64,000 nt of DNA. Source: Verrucomicrobiales bacterium (GTDB lineage Bacteria; Verrucomicrobiota; Verrucomicrobiia; Limisphaerales; UBA11320). This document shows, piece by piece, positions 29,023 through 38,267 of the stretch (positions are counted from its first letter, which is position 1; every line of letters starts with the position of its first letter). The notes under the pieces are model-generated. The model was not told where the DNA came from and searched no databases. It saw nothing but the letters and a program-made list of their open reading frames with translations. The DNA lies in NCBI GenBank assembly GCA_016793885.1, contig JAEUHE010000237.1, forward strand, positions 1-64,000, written 5' to 3'. The translations under genes and the position numbers were made by a program.

Positions 29023-32000
29023 TCAGGGCAGAACTTCCACTCGAAAGAACCGCACACGCCCCTGGTCATCGGGCGGAAGAACTTGGGAGAGGCTGGCGCT
29101 TCGGGCCGAGATCCACCCGGTCACCGGCTCCCAAGCCAGGAAGTCTGAACTCTGCACCACTCGATAGATGCGCCCGGCGGAAGAGCTCCAACTCAACACC
29201 ACGGCACCGCCGGGCTGCAGCAGCGGCGCAGCGATCCGCAACACCGACTCGTCGGAGTTAGGATTCGTGCCGGCCAGAAACTCACCTAGGTCGGTCTGTC
29301 CATCCTGGTCTGAATCCCGGTCACCCGGATGGCTGGCAGCGACCTGGCCGAAGTAGGCCTTTTCCCAGTCGTCAGAGATCCGGTTAGCATTCGCATCCTC
29401 AAAGGCATAGAGGCCCGAGAAGACCAGCTTCTCCCCCAAGGCCACGGTGTTGGTCTGTGGAGGAGGAGTGTGGTAGAACGGAACCGGATTGAAAACGATT
29501 CGGTACTCTCCGGCCGGCAAATTGTTATCCAGGAAATGCGTCCCGGCGCCGCTTCGACTGGCGGGACCGCTGATGACGAAACGGGACTGCGCCAGATTGT
29601 TCGTCACCTCGACGGATGCGGTCGGCACCGTATCCACTACGATCGACACATCGTCGATGAGCCATCCGGCCCGTCGCTCGTTTTCAAGTGAGAAGGTCAC
29701 GAAATGAAACACAACCGAGGCCACGCGTCCCAGATAGGGCGTCAGATCGATCTCTTCTTCCAGCCAGTTGGAGCGCTCGTCTCCCAAGCTGAGCAGCACG
29801 ATGGGCGTCAGCGCGTTGTTGGTGATCAGAAGCACCTCGCCACCGATGATGATGTCCAACTCGCTTTTCTGCAAAAAGTCGTAACTGTGCCAAAATTTCA
29901 GCACCGCCCGATTGCCTCCTGCTAGACTGACCGCTGGACTGACCAGGAAGCTCTCGGCCAGATCTTGGACTCCTCCGTTCAGATTGCTGGCCCAGGCGTT
30001 GGGTGGAGAATGCGCGGCGGTTTCCATCCCGTTGCGCGGCACGCCCAGCTGCCAGGTGCCGATCGTGAATTCCGAGTCAACCACCGTCCAGTCATCACCG
30101 CCACTGTCCAAATTATCGCGCCAGGGCAGCCCGCGGGGCGCTAAGGTGCGAAACGTGTAAAGCTGGCCTCCGTTGTCGTCCTCGATGGCATTCCCCGCCT
30201 GGTCTCGGCTCGTGATTTTGTAATAGTAAAGCCGGTCCGGATCCAAGCCTTGGAAGCTCAGCTCATGTTCGACATCCAAGGAACCTCGAAAGGCGGTCCG
30301 GCCGAGCCTCCTGGTCTCACCGAACTCGATGAGTGAGTCCGCCGCCTCGGAAGTGGTCCACGAAACAGTCGCCCCCTCATAATCAGCCTCAATGTCAGGG
30401 CCATCGGTGATGTTCGGAGCAATGGTGTCGATGCGAGCTGATGCGGTAATGGTTTGGCCCGGCGTGGGGCCCACAAACTGCACCCAGATATCATCGCCCT
30501 CAGCGGCCACCAATCGTCCAACACCCTGGCCAACCGTGGGGTTGACCAAGATCAAGCTTCCACGAAAGACCCCTAGCTTCGGGCTCTCAGTGAGGGTCAC
30601 GCGCACCCCTTCCGGTGTCGTGTCGCTCCACGCCCTGACTTCGATCGAGCCCCGCTCAGCCAGCTCCGAGTTCCCTAGCTCGATCGACATGCGGCTACTC
30701 AAGGTGTACCGACCATTGTCCAAGGTGATGGTAGGCGTCCCGTCTGCCCCCGGAGCCAGAAAAGCCAACGCCCGCCGCATAAACTCCGTCCGGTTGTTGG
30801 GCGATGGGCCATTCATGCGTATCGCATCCAATGGGAAAGCCAGATACACACTTCGGCCTCGGCGAACGCCAGCCGGAAAGCGCGGGAAGCGCAGGCCAAT
30901 GGGCTCACCACTCACAGCGTCCGTAAGGATGGGCACCGCTTCGTCGCCAGCGGTGAGGTGGTCCGATAGATCCGCCATTTCAGTCAACTCCGCGAATGCA
31001 GCGTAATTGGAGTAGTCGAGGGACAACTCCAAGCCATCGCTGACCGGATCGCCGGAACTGCCGAGAGCCCCTGGAGCTTCCAGGTCGGCCTCAAACGAGG
31101 CCACGTGGGCGATCTGGCTTTGGAAAGTGGGATTCGAAAAACGGCTCAGGCCTTCCATGCTCGCCATGAAAAAAGACCCGCCCGTCTCCTGAAACTGATC
31201 GAGGGCGGCGACTTCCCCGGGCGTGATACCCGCAAAAAAGTCCATGTCATTGATACGCCAGATCACGACCCGATAAGTCTCCAAGTTCTCCAACTTGATC
31301 TCGGGTCTCGCGCTCCGATCCCAGACGTCGTAACTCACACCCAAAGCATCCAGGACTGAAGTATAAGACGTCAGCGGAATAAAATCCGTGTCAAAGAGCT
31401 GATCCGGCTCATATGCATCCACGAGCAGCAGAGTCTTGTTCGGCGCCGATGTGAAGGTAAACAGCGCGCCGCCGTTGTTGTTCGTCGAGTGGTTGCCTGC
31501 TTCATCCCGCGCCACGACTTCAAACACATAGGATCGCCGAGGGACCAACCCCGCCAGAATCACGGAGTGGTTGGTGACTGCAACTTCATTGGTAACGGCA
31601 GCGGAAAGCCCGGACAGCCCATAGCGGACGATGGAGCTCGAAGGCTCGTCCGTGAGCCACGAAACCACGGTATTTCCAAACTCATTGGTGGTGGCGACCG
31701 AACCGATGATGGGAGCCACCAGATCGCCACGAGCGATCCGTTTCAACTCCTGGCCGTCCTCCGCCCGGTGCACAATCTCAATCACATCGTTGTGAGCGAT
31801 CTGGAGTCGGCCATCCGGAACGGCGGGGCCGGTCACGGTGGCAATGCTCCCGGTGAACAACAGCGAAGATCCTGAAAGCCGGAGCAGGACAGATTCAGGC
31901 ACGGACTCGGTCGTGCTCTTCACGGTGACTGTCAAGGTCTGCTGGCCTGCGAACTCAGGGTCCAGCACCGCGAGCCTGATGAGGGAAGGCGAAGTGTAGC

Positions 32001-34116
32001 TGGGGCGATCCATAAGAATCGCGGCGGTGCTGGGAACGGGAAGACCGCCCGAGACCACCAGTGCAAAGTCCTGATCGATCAACGGCGTGCTCACGATCGC
32101 ATCCTGAACGACGTTGAATGCCCGGATTCGAATGAGGTACTCGCCTTCCTGCGGCAGGCGGAGATGAACGCCCTCCACATTGTTCAACCGATCCGACCTC
32201 AGGGGATTGGCGACCGATTCCCCGCCAGCAAATTGATTTCCTCGATAAACCGTGCCGTCTGGACCCACCACTTCCAGATCCAGGTCGTTCACCAACGCGG
32301 GAATCGCTCCTGGAAACCCCGGAACGTCCGTGTAGGCCAAGGTAACCTTGAGTTCCTCCCGATCCTGTGAGGTGATGATCACCCGCTTCTCGAACATCTG
32401 CCCACTGCTGAGCCGAACCGTCTGATCCGTCAGGTCGTATCGCCTGGGCTCGGCTCCGATAACGCGCGTCAGATCCACCCGCCCCCAGCCTTCGTCCTGA
32501 TTCGGGATCGAGCTTGTTCCAAAGTCATCATCCATATCGATGGCCGAGTTGATGAGCACCGCCTTGACCATGGCCGGTGAGGGCTTCTTGCCATAAAGGG
32601 ACTTATGGTACTGCACGTAGACCGCCGCCGCCCCTGAAACCTGGGGTCCCGCCTGGCTGGTTCCCCCTTGGTAAATGTAGTCCTCGGAGATCGAGGCCCA
32701 GGCATTGTCCTCCGGCGCCACTCGCGATTTCATCGAAGCTATCCAGGTCCCCGGCGCCACGACATCCGGCTTGATGCGCCCGTCCTCACAGGGTCCCCGG
32801 CTCGAAAAATCAGCCATCGCGTCAATGCCGTCGCCATAGATGAAAAGGTCGAGCCGATCGTTCTGGGAAGCTCCGGTGGCGATCACGTTCTTTCCTACGG
32901 CGGGACTTCCGATGGTCCGAGCCCCGGGACCGGCGTTCCCCGCGGAGAACTCCAGAATGTATTCCTGGTCTCCCGGCGTCAGGGCATCGGCATCCCGCAC
33001 CAAGGCATCAAACTCCGCGGCGCTAATGTCGTAGGCACCCTGAGTGTCGTCCCCCCAGCTGTTGCTCCCGATATCCGCACCCGCTCGTACCGCATCACGA
33101 GTCAGGGTTTCGTAGCTGGGCGGAGCCTCGTATCCCCCGAAATCGTCAAAGAGTCGCTGGGCTACGATCTTGGATCCGGGAGCCACTCCGAGCCCGTAAA
33201 GAAAGCCGTTCTCGTCCTGTTCCCCGGTGGAGGCGTTACCAGCCACGATACCAGTGACATGAGTGCCATGACTGTGTCCGTCCGAAGCGTCCGTGAGGGC
33301 TCCATAGTAGAACAGGGCGGTAACCCGGCCGGCGATGTCCGGGTGCATTTCCTCGATAATGCCGGTGTCCAGCCCGCTGTCCGCCACCGCCACGGTCACC
33401 CCGGAGCCGTCGAATCCGAGTTCTTGTGTGTAAAGGCGCCCACTCCCGCCATCCCCGGCCACAATCTTGGCCGCAATTTCGTCGACGAGCTTAGGAGTCG
33501 GGGCGGGCTCAACCCAGAGCACCCAGGGGGAGCTGAGCAACTCCAAGAGCTGCCCCACTTGGATCCTACCTCGCATCAACCCACCGAACCGAGTCTCGCT
33601 GGAGTGTTCCAACCGGCTCAACCGCCGTTGTAGGAGCCCGCGCTCCAAAAGGCCCGTGCGGGGAGAGAGCAGGATGTTGACCCGCCGGTCCAGTCCCGCC
33701 ACGCCCTCTTTGCGCCACCGCGCCAAAGCCGGGTGAAGCTTGTAGTCCAAGCGATACTCCCCCAGCCAACGAACGGCGGGAAGAGCTCGGATCGCCGAGA
33801 GGGACGCTTCGCGAAGGCGCACGATAAACGCGTCGTCGGGAACATACGTGAGCAACTCGATACCCATTCCCACCAAAATGTCACGGGAGCCTTGGTCCAG
33901 CCGGCCCTCCAACTGAAGCAGATAGAGACCCGAGACAAGATCCTCGGCCTGAGGAGCGATTCGAGCGGCCGGAGTCGCAGGCTGGGTACGGATCACCTGC
34001 TGGCGCAAGCGGATTTGCTTCTCCTGAGCAGCCGAGATCGAGAGGCTGATGTTCCAGAACAGGACAACCATCGCCCAGAAACTGGGCTGGCGGACGGGGC
34101 TTAAAACGACGTGCAC
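29023..34116 (-). CDS. Multidomain subtilisin-like serine protease (S8)
   Basis: This exported protein has 1697 residues. A signal/hydrophobic segment (FWAMVVLFWNISLSISAA) and a propeptide-like region precede the S8 catalytic domain at about 235-540: VAVADSGLD (Asp246), DGHSHGTHVTGIVAG (His283), SAGNAG (Asn394) and GGTSQAGPQVSG (Ser487). A P-like beta-sandwich follows (LAYTDVPGFP, VNDLDLEVVGPDG), then Fn3-like segments, a DJ-1/amidotransferase-like segment at about 890-1060 (LLLVDAYEP, YRVVIWRIND, GGSFFMASMEG), another Fn3, a MAM/jelly-roll-like domain at about 1330-1500, and a calcium-repeat tail (SDQDGQTDLGEFLAGTNPN) with a C-terminal beta module like that of the CotH protein at 21166. Secreted digestive or processing protease; substrate unknown. 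Confidence 0.9.
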   Translation of the reverse strand: MHVVLSPVRQPSFWAMVVLFWNISLSISAAQEKQIRLRQQVIRTQPATPAARIAPQAEDLVSGLYLLQLEGRLDQGSRDILVGMGIELLTYVPDDAFIVRLREASLSAIRALPAVRWLGEYRLDYKLHPALARWRKEGVAGLDRRVNILLSPRTGLLERGLLQRRLSRLEHSSETRFGGLMRGRIQVGQLLELLSSPWVLWVEPAPTPKLVDEIAAKIVAGDGGSGRLYTQELGFDGSGVTVAVADSGLDTGIIEEMHPDIAGRVTALFYYGALTDASDGHSHGTHVTGIVAGNASTGEQDENGFLYGLGVAPGSKIVAQRLFDDFGGYEAPPSYETLTRDAVRAGADIGSNSWGDDTQGAYDISAAEFDALVRDADALTPGDQEYILEFSAGNAGPGARTIGSPAVGKNVIATGASQNDRLDLFIYGDGIDAMADFSSRGPCEDGRIKPDVVAPGTWIASMKSRVAPEDNAWASISEDYIYQGGTSQAGPQVSGAAAVYVQYHKSLYGKKPSPAMVKAVLINSAIDMDDDFGTSSIPNQDEGWGRVDLTRVIGAEPRRYDLTDQTVRLSSGQMFEKRVIITSQDREELKVTLAYTDVPGFPGAIPALVNDLDLEVVGPDGTVYRGNQFAGGESVANPLRSDRLNNVEGVHLRLPQEGEYLIRIRAFNVVQDAIVSTPLIDQDFALVVSGGLPVPSTAAILMDRPSYTSPSLIRLAVLDPEFAGQQTLTVTVKSTTESVPESVLLRLSGSSLLFTGSIATVTGPAVPDGRLQIAHNDVIEIVHRAEDGQELKRIARGDLVAPIIGSVATTNEFGNTVVSWLTDEPSSSIVRYGLSGLSAAVTNEVAVTNHSVILAGLVPRRSYVFEVVARDEAGNHSTNNNGGALFTFTSAPNKTLLLVDAYEPDQLFDTDFIPLTSYTSVLDALGVSYDVWDRSARPEIKLENLETYRVVIWRINDMDFFAGITPGEVAALDQFQETGGSFFMASMEGLSRFSNPTFQSQIAHVASFEADLEAPGALGSSGDPVSDGLELSLDYSNYAAFAELTEMADLSDHLTAGDEAVPILTDAVSGEPIGLRFPRFPAGVRRGRSVYLAFPLDAIRMNGPSPNNRTEFMRRALAFLAPGADGTPTITLDNGRYTLSSRMSIELGNSELAERGSIEVRAWSDTTPEGVRVTLTESPKLGVFRGSLILVNPTVGQGVGRLVAAEGDDIWVQFVGPTPGQTITASARIDTIAPNITDGPDIEADYEGATVSWTTSEAADSLIEFGETRRLGRTAFRGSLDVEHELSFQGLDPDRLYYYKITSRDQAGNAIEDDNGGQLYTFRTLAPRGLPWRDNLDSGGDDWTVVDSEFTIGTWQLGVPRNGMETAAHSPPNAWASNLNGGVQDLAESFLVSPAVSLAGGNRAVLKFWHSYDFLQKSELDIIIGGEVLLITNNALTPIVLLSLGDERSNWLEEEIDLTPYLGRVASVVFHFVTFSLENERRAGWLIDDVSIVVDTVPTASVEVTNNLAQSRFVISGPASRSGAGTHFLDNNLPAGEYRIVFNPVPFYHTPPPQTNTVALGEKLVFSGLYAFEDANANRISDDWEKAYFGQVAASHPGDRDSDQDGQTDLGEFLAGTNPNSDESVLRIAAPLLQPGGAVVLSWSSSAGRIYRVVQSSDFLAWEPVTGWISARSASLSQVLPPDDQGRVRFFRVEVLP

Positions 34117-34180
34117 GAAGTCACGTTAAGCGCGGATCTGGAGTTCGACAAGTCGCGACCGCAATAGCCAAAGCAGAAAG

Positions 34181-34207
34181 AGCCCGGAGCGAAGTTCGCC
34201 CCGGGCT
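34181..34207 (-). terminator. Terminator of the first pseudopilin gene
   Basis: AGCCCGGAGCGAA pairs with TTCGCCCCGGGCT, with one G-U or mismatch position, followed on the minus strand by a T-rich but interrupted run (CTCTTTCTGCTTT). It lies about 50 nt beyond the stop of the gene ending at 34259. A second perfect hairpin, GTCGCCTC-C-GAGGCGAC, is at 34227-34243. Confidence 0.6.
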
Positions 34208-34226
34208 CGTTGGAAACCGTATCTAA

Positions 34227-34243
34227 GTCGCCTCCGAGGCGAC
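34227..34243. repeat. Perfect 8-bp palindromic hairpin
   Basis: GTCGCCTC-C-GAGGCGAC lies between the stop codon of the pseudopilin gene and its terminator. It may protect the mRNA 3' end or be an accessory termination stem. Confidence 0.45.
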
Positions 34244-34258
34244 ATCTGCTAGCTAATC

Positions 34259-34636
34259 TTAGTAGCTGTCGCCGAGGGTATGGAGCGCCTCAGTGGCGAT
34301 ATTCGGGCAAGCCTGCTTCGCGTCAACCGTGCCGAGCACATAAGCAGTGTTACCAGCGGGGCACGTCGGCGCCGCTTTGATATACGCAGCCGCGCCAAAG
34401 ATGTCGGTATCAGCCGGGGTGTCGGTGCCCTGCTTCTTGTTCTCCAAAGCCCAGGTGGCCTTGGCACCTTGAATCTGGCGCATGTTGTTGATGCAGGCGC
34501 TCGCTTGGCTCGCCTTACGAGCTTTCACGAAGTTGGGAATCGCGATGGCGGCAAGCATGCCGATGATCGCGACGACGATCATAATTTCTACCAGGGTGAA
34601 GCCCGAACGACGATTGCTGTTCTTAATGGATTTCAT
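34259..34636 (-). CDS. Type II secretion/type IV pilus-like pseudopilin (GspG-like)
   Basis: The 125-residue protein has the prepilin signature: a short basic leader (MKSIKNSNRRSG), cleavage after Gly12, then FTLVEIMIVVAIIGMLAAIA with the conserved Glu at +5 and a long N-terminal helix. The globular part has paired cysteines (SACINNMRQIQGAK and TCPAGNTAYV) and is short for a GspG. Relatives with ACINNLRQIQ-type sequences are abundant in Verrucomicrobia and Planctomycetes, usually away from a secretion operon. No prepilin peptidase, ATPase or platform protein is nearby. Its own terminator lies downstream and a possible sigma-54 promoter upstream, so it is probably transcribed alone and strongly. 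Confidence 0.92.
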   Translation of the reverse strand: MKSIKNSNRRSGFTLVEIMIVVAIIGMLAAIAIPNFVKARKASQASACINNMRQIQGAKATWALENKKQGTDTPADTDIFGAAAYIKAAPTCPAGNTAYVLGTVDAKQACPNIATEALHTLGDSY

Positions 34637-34753
34637 AGTCTCTCTCTTCGCTTTTCTCTAGCACCATGGTGTGAACTCAGCAGAAGGCGGTTTAAATAAG
34701 AGCGGTTCACTTCACACATTGCCTTCTACGAACCACAGCACTTCCATCCATTA

Positions 34754-34769
34754 AGCAGCGGCCATGCCA
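34754..34769 (-). promoter_or_regulatory. Possible sigma-54 promoter for the pseudopilin
   Basis: On the minus strand TGGCATG-GCCG-CTGCT matches the -24/-12 pattern TGGCACG-N4-TTGCW with one mismatch in each half. It lies about 118 nt upstream of the pseudopilin ATG. Pilin genes are often sigma-54 dependent, but a match of this length can occur by chance. Confidence 0.25.
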
Positions 34770-34918
34770 CCAGCCGTTCTTCTCAGAAACCCCAGCAATT
34801 TGGCCCGAATATCAACTCTTTCATCTCAAAGCCTCCCGCCTGGTGTACGACATCAGGACACTCTCAGGGGAAGTTGTCTCAGAGACAGCCCCCTCACCCC
34901 CGTCCAACCCATAAAAAA

Positions 34919-34945
34919 ACCCGTGCGTCGCGAAAACGCACGGGT
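34919..34945 (-). terminator. Rho-independent terminator of the second pseudopilin gene
   Basis: ACCCGTGCGT (34919-34928) and ACGCACGGGT (34936-34945) form a perfect 10-bp stem with a 7-nt loop, followed on the minus strand by a run of seven T (34918 downward). It lies about 60 nt beyond the stop of the gene ending at 35007. Confidence 0.9.
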
Positions 34946-35006
34946 GGAGCCGCCAGGCACCTGAAGAATCGCCTACGGCTGAAAGGGAATGAAGGTCTTC
35001 AGCCGA

Positions 35007-35357
35007 CTAGTTTCCGTCGGAAAGTATGTGATCAGCGATGGAGCACGCGGGGCGCGTATCCATATTGCCATAGGTGTAGGTGCCACCGGCCGGGCACTTC
35101 GGCTTGTTCTTCAGAGTCTTGTCGGCCCCGACTAGGTCGGCGTCGCTCGGCGAGTCCGTCGGGCCCCCTTTCTTCTCCAGCGCCCAAACCTCTTTCGCTC
35201 CTTCGATCGTGTGCAGATTTTGAATGCACGCAGCTCGCTGGGCATCCTTCCGCGCCTTAACTAGATTAGGAATTGCGATGGCAGCCAGGACGCCGATGAT
35301 GGCCACCACGATCATAATTTCCACCAGGGTAAATCCCCGCCGTGAATTCAGTTTCAT
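35007..35357 (-). CDS. Second GspG-like pseudopilin
   Basis: The 116-residue protein has a short leader (MKLNSRRG), cleavage after Gly8 and FTLVEIMIVVAIIGVLAAIA with Glu at +5. The helix is nearly identical to that of the neighbour at 34259, while the globular part differs (AACIQNLHTIEGAKEVWALE, CPAGGTYTYG). Four cysteines suggest disulfides in the periplasm or outside. The two genes look like tandem paralogues in the same orientation that keep separate terminators and promoters, so they may serve as alternative major subunits of one fibre or secretion pseudopilus. Confidence 0.92.
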   Translation of the reverse strand: MKLNSRRGFTLVEIMIVVAIIGVLAAIAIPNLVKARKDAQRAACIQNLHTIEGAKEVWALEKKGGPTDSPSDADLVGADKTLKNKPKCPAGGTYTYGNMDTRPACSIADHILSDGN

Positions 35358-35915
35358 ATAGTCAGATTCAAAAGGTCGTCAGTCTCGCGGTGCCGACGCA
35401 GCGGAGCTGGACTCGGTTGCAATGCAGAGACTATCGCATTGTCCCCCCCAACTCGCCAATATCTTTTCTCGCACTTAGTTAGACCGCGGGAGCGGGCACC
35501 TGACCGCCCCCCCCCTACGTCTCGCCACGCGACCCAGCAAGCCCACACCGGAGTTCAACAACGAGCGTGGGGAAAAGTTGCGAAGACTCATTCCGACGGC
35601 CTCCGCGAGAGATTCCGGCAGTCCTTCCGAGTCAGGGGAGGGATCTTTTCTCGCAGAGGCGCGGAGAACGCGGAGGAGCACTCAACCAGTGAGAACCGAC
35701 GGATTGGGAATCCTGAAGGGACCGGAAGTGAAACTCCCTTCTTCTCTTACATCCGAGTCATCCGAGAAATCCGTGACTAAACCTTCCGTCTTAGCTTTCT
35801 CTGGAAATCTCCCTGAAAGTCATTTCCGAACCCTTTGAATCGCAAGAGCGGTCAGTCTTCCCGCACGCAGTGCATTCTAGCACAAACACCTCGACTCGGA
35901 GTCGGGGTGTTTGTG
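35358..35915. other. Gene-free spacer with repeat R4
   Basis: The spacer holds the promoter region of the second pseudopilin, a C-rich block (35505-35516), the R4 repeat at 35599-35681, and an AT-poor tail. Short open frames here include one peptide that recurs almost word for word at 55616-55852, because both read through R4. I see no gene. Confidence 0.65.
35599..35681. repeat. Dispersed repeat R4, copy A
   Basis: This 83-bp unit matches 55767-55849 with only two differences that I can find. It opens with GCCTCCGCGAGAGATTCC and closes with GCGGAGAACGCGGAGGAGCAC. The CTCCGCGAGA/TCTCGCRGAG arms give it a palindromic shape. Such a unit is likely a dispersed, non-coding mobile repeat. Confidence 0.85.
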
Positions 35916-35919
35916 CTAG
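35877..35919. terminator. 43-nt hairpin spanning the stop codon of the YfhO-like gene
   Basis: CTAGCACAAACACC at 35877-35890 pairs with GGTGTTTGTGCTAG at 35906-35919, and inner CGACTC/GAGTCG arms extend the stem. The TAG stop codon of the minus-strand gene is in the right arm (35916-35918). The inner GAGTCGGGGTG is shared with repeat R2. It can act as a transcription terminator or RNA-protecting stem; the T-tract is weak. Confidence 0.65.
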
Positions 35920-38267
35920 GCGGCTTTGGGAAGGTCGGAGACTGCGGGATCGTCGAACGGCTCAGCCGTCAGGACCACCTCGCCCCGCCGCCGGGTCGGC
36001 CAACGCAACAATGCCCACGTTAGTCCCAGGGCTGTGAGCAGGGAAAGTGCTAGACCTAACTGAAACCCCGAATCGACGTATCGGATTTCCACTCGGCTCA
36101 GTCCGCGGGGAACCGGGACTGCCTGAAATGCTCCATTCGCCGACACCAACGGAACCTCCACCCCATTCACCCAAGCCCTCCAATGAGGTGAATAGCTTTG
36201 AGCGACGGTGAGAACCCCGTCGGCGGCCATCTCCAAGGTCGCCTCCAATCGATGAATCCCGACCTGCTGCTCCACGATGCGACCTGAGCCGTTTCGTCCA
36301 GTGAATCCCTGGGAGTACTCCGAGGACAACCAAACCTCGCGTGCCGAGTTGAAGGACTTCGAAAAAACTCGCTGCAAAAGATTGGTTTTCTCGTCGAACT
36401 TAGGATGCGCCCCCACCTGCAACCACCCATGCGCTCCAGGCCGAGGTTCCCAGTGCGTCGGGTCCACCCCCGGAGTGAACCAGGTGACTCCTAGAAAATC
36501 GAGCACCCCCTGCAACTCTGGATTGCGAAAACGGTAGATCTGACGCTCGATCTCCTTTTGTCCACGCATCGGCAACGCCGAGGACCCGTTGACCTTGGGA
36601 ATCCCCTCCAGGAGGTTGAAGTGCGACCACAGGGCGAGGTGACGGCTGAAGATTCGGTTCTCCACGCCTTGTACAGTTCGGGAAACCAAGGACTGCTCAG
36701 CCTGCGGCGACAGAAATGCCCTCGCCTGGCCCAATCGAACCGAGGCGTTGGTATTCTGTTGCGCCCAGAGCCCCGGCGAGAAGGCCGAGGCATTCATCCT
36801 GGGAATCAGAGTCTGATTGTGTGAAGTACCGTCGAACATGACCGCCATTCCGACGAGCACACACACGACGACCCCGTATGGTTTGGAGTCCGGGCTGGAC
36901 AGCCGAGCTAACCCGACCACCACCACTAAGAAGCAAGCCAAACGAGCCCAGGCATTGGACCAAATCCACGGGTATTGCTGGAGGCCATCGGCAGACTCGG
37001 CTCCCCAGGCCGCGATCACCATCAGCGCACCGACCAAGAGCACCCCCCAAACAACCATCACCCGCAACCTGAACGTGTCCAGAAGTTGTGCCGCCCCTAA
37101 TCCGGCGAGGAAAGGCAGACTGAAGGCCAAGATCAGCGTGAACTTCACCGGGAACTGAGCCGTGTAGATCGCCGGAATCCAGCGTCCGACCGCCGGGTGC
37201 AGGACGAAATGATCGCCCATCGCCAAGAGCAGACAAAGCACCGACAGGATCCACAGACCGACCACGGCCAAGCGCTGTGGGCGAAGCAACGCCAGCACCG
37301 ACAGCAACAAAGGTCCCAGTCCAAGATAATAGGAGATCAAAAAACCCTGCCCCACCTGGAGCTGCGGAATCTGGTCACTCGGGGGGCCATAACGAAAAAC
37401 GGGAAGAACAAGATTAGCCCAACCCGTACTTGGAATGGCCCATTCCTTGGGACGAAAGGCGCCCATCCGATGCGACTGTGCCAACAGCTCTCCAAACGGA
37501 ATGAGCTGTGCCGCGCAAAGCAACGCGGCCACTCCCACCACACTCAGGACGCGGGCTCCTGACCGGACCCAGGTGGTTTCGCCAGCCACAACGTCCGAAA
37601 GCCAAAGAGTACCCAGCGCGAACCAGGTCAACAGCGTCAGCTCAGGGGCTCCTGCCAACAGCTGGCAAGCCGCGGCGAGGATCGAATACAGGATCGGCCG
37701 CCCCCCCTGCAACCAAGCCGCCCTCAGCCAGCGCGCCAACCACGGCGTCCAGGTCAACGCCACGACATAGTTGGGCCAGACCAGACAGGACATGGAGATC
37801 CCATTAAAAACGAAAGCGACACCCGCAATTCCGGCGGCCAAAGGACGGCCAGTCCAAGCGCGGACCAGGTAAAACATGCCCATTCCACCGAGTAGCAAAT
37901 GCCCAATCGAGAAGAAGTTCAGCGACCATGGCAACGGGAACAAAACATAGAAGAGGGAAAACGGATACAGCACCATCGTTCCCCATTGAGCCAAAAAAGG
38001 AGCGCCGCAATTGCTGTAGGGATTCCAGAGCGGCAGTTCCCCCGCCCAGACCGAGGCACGGTGATGATGCACCACCGGCAACCCCATGGCGCTGAAATCT
38101 GAATACCAAAGGCTTCTTCCACCCGAAATCAGGTCGAAAAAGGCCAGAGTCAGCAGGGCCACCAGAAACAACCCGAATCGAAAGGGTGTCAACCAGCCAT
38201 CTCGTTGCTCGGGAGATTGTACAGGATCGGTACACACGACCTCGGACAGAAACACTTCCTGTGCCAA
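35916..38267 (-). CDS. YfhO-like polytopic membrane protein
   Basis: This 783-residue protein has about a dozen or more membrane segments, beginning after a cytoplasmic lead (FGLFLVALLTLAFFDLI). The N-terminal external loop holds YSDFSAMGLPVVHHHRASVW and LPLWNPYSNCGAPF, sequences characteristic of the YfhO family (GT-C-fold-like proteins linked to lipoteichoic acid glycosylation in Firmicutes). A soluble beta-rich domain at about 560-740 (VLTVAQSYSPHWRAWVNGVE, YVDSGFQLGLALSLL) and a last membrane helix end it. In a Gram-negative bacterium it is probably a polyprenyl-phosphate-sugar-dependent glycosyltransferase or related, but that is inference. Its stop codon sits in a hairpin. It is divergent from the 85-residue gene at 38366. 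Confidence 0.85.
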   Translation of the reverse strand: MAQEVFLSEVVCTDPVQSPEQRDGWLTPFRFGLFLVALLTLAFFDLISGGRSLWYSDFSAMGLPVVHHHRASVWAGELPLWNPYSNCGAPFLAQWGTMVLYPFSLFYVLFPLPWSLNFFSIGHLLLGGMGMFYLVRAWTGRPLAAGIAGVAFVFNGISMSCLVWPNYVVALTWTPWLARWLRAAWLQGGRPILYSILAAACQLLAGAPELTLLTWFALGTLWLSDVVAGETTWVRSGARVLSVVGVAALLCAAQLIPFGELLAQSHRMGAFRPKEWAIPSTGWANLVLPVFRYGPPSDQIPQLQVGQGFLISYYLGLGPLLLSVLALLRPQRLAVVGLWILSVLCLLLAMGDHFVLHPAVGRWIPAIYTAQFPVKFTLILAFSLPFLAGLGAAQLLDTFRLRVMVVWGVLLVGALMVIAAWGAESADGLQQYPWIWSNAWARLACFLVVVVGLARLSSPDSKPYGVVVCVLVGMAVMFDGTSHNQTLIPRMNASAFSPGLWAQQNTNASVRLGQARAFLSPQAEQSLVSRTVQGVENRIFSRHLALWSHFNLLEGIPKVNGSSALPMRGQKEIERQIYRFRNPELQGVLDFLGVTWFTPGVDPTHWEPRPGAHGWLQVGAHPKFDEKTNLLQRVFSKSFNSAREVWLSSEYSQGFTGRNGSGRIVEQQVGIHRLEATLEMAADGVLTVAQSYSPHWRAWVNGVEVPLVSANGAFQAVPVPRGLSRVEIRYVDSGFQLGLALSLLTALGLTWALLRWPTRRRGEVVLTAEPFDDPAVSDLPKAA

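Larger units (their letters stand above)
34637..35006. other. Intergenic region between the two pseudopilin genes
   Basis: No gene is seen. The region contains the upstream region of the pseudopilin starting at 34636, including the possible sigma-54 site, and the terminator of the second pseudopilin at 34919-34945. Confidence 0.6.

Noticed and set aside
32668-33633. 321-residue plus-strand frame over the subtilase catalytic region
   Set aside because: The minus strand encodes the S8 triad without interruption, so this frame is a shadow.
35877-35919. A CRISPR-like or att-like palindrome
   Set aside because: It is a single hairpin with no spaced repeat array and no integrase or cas genes.
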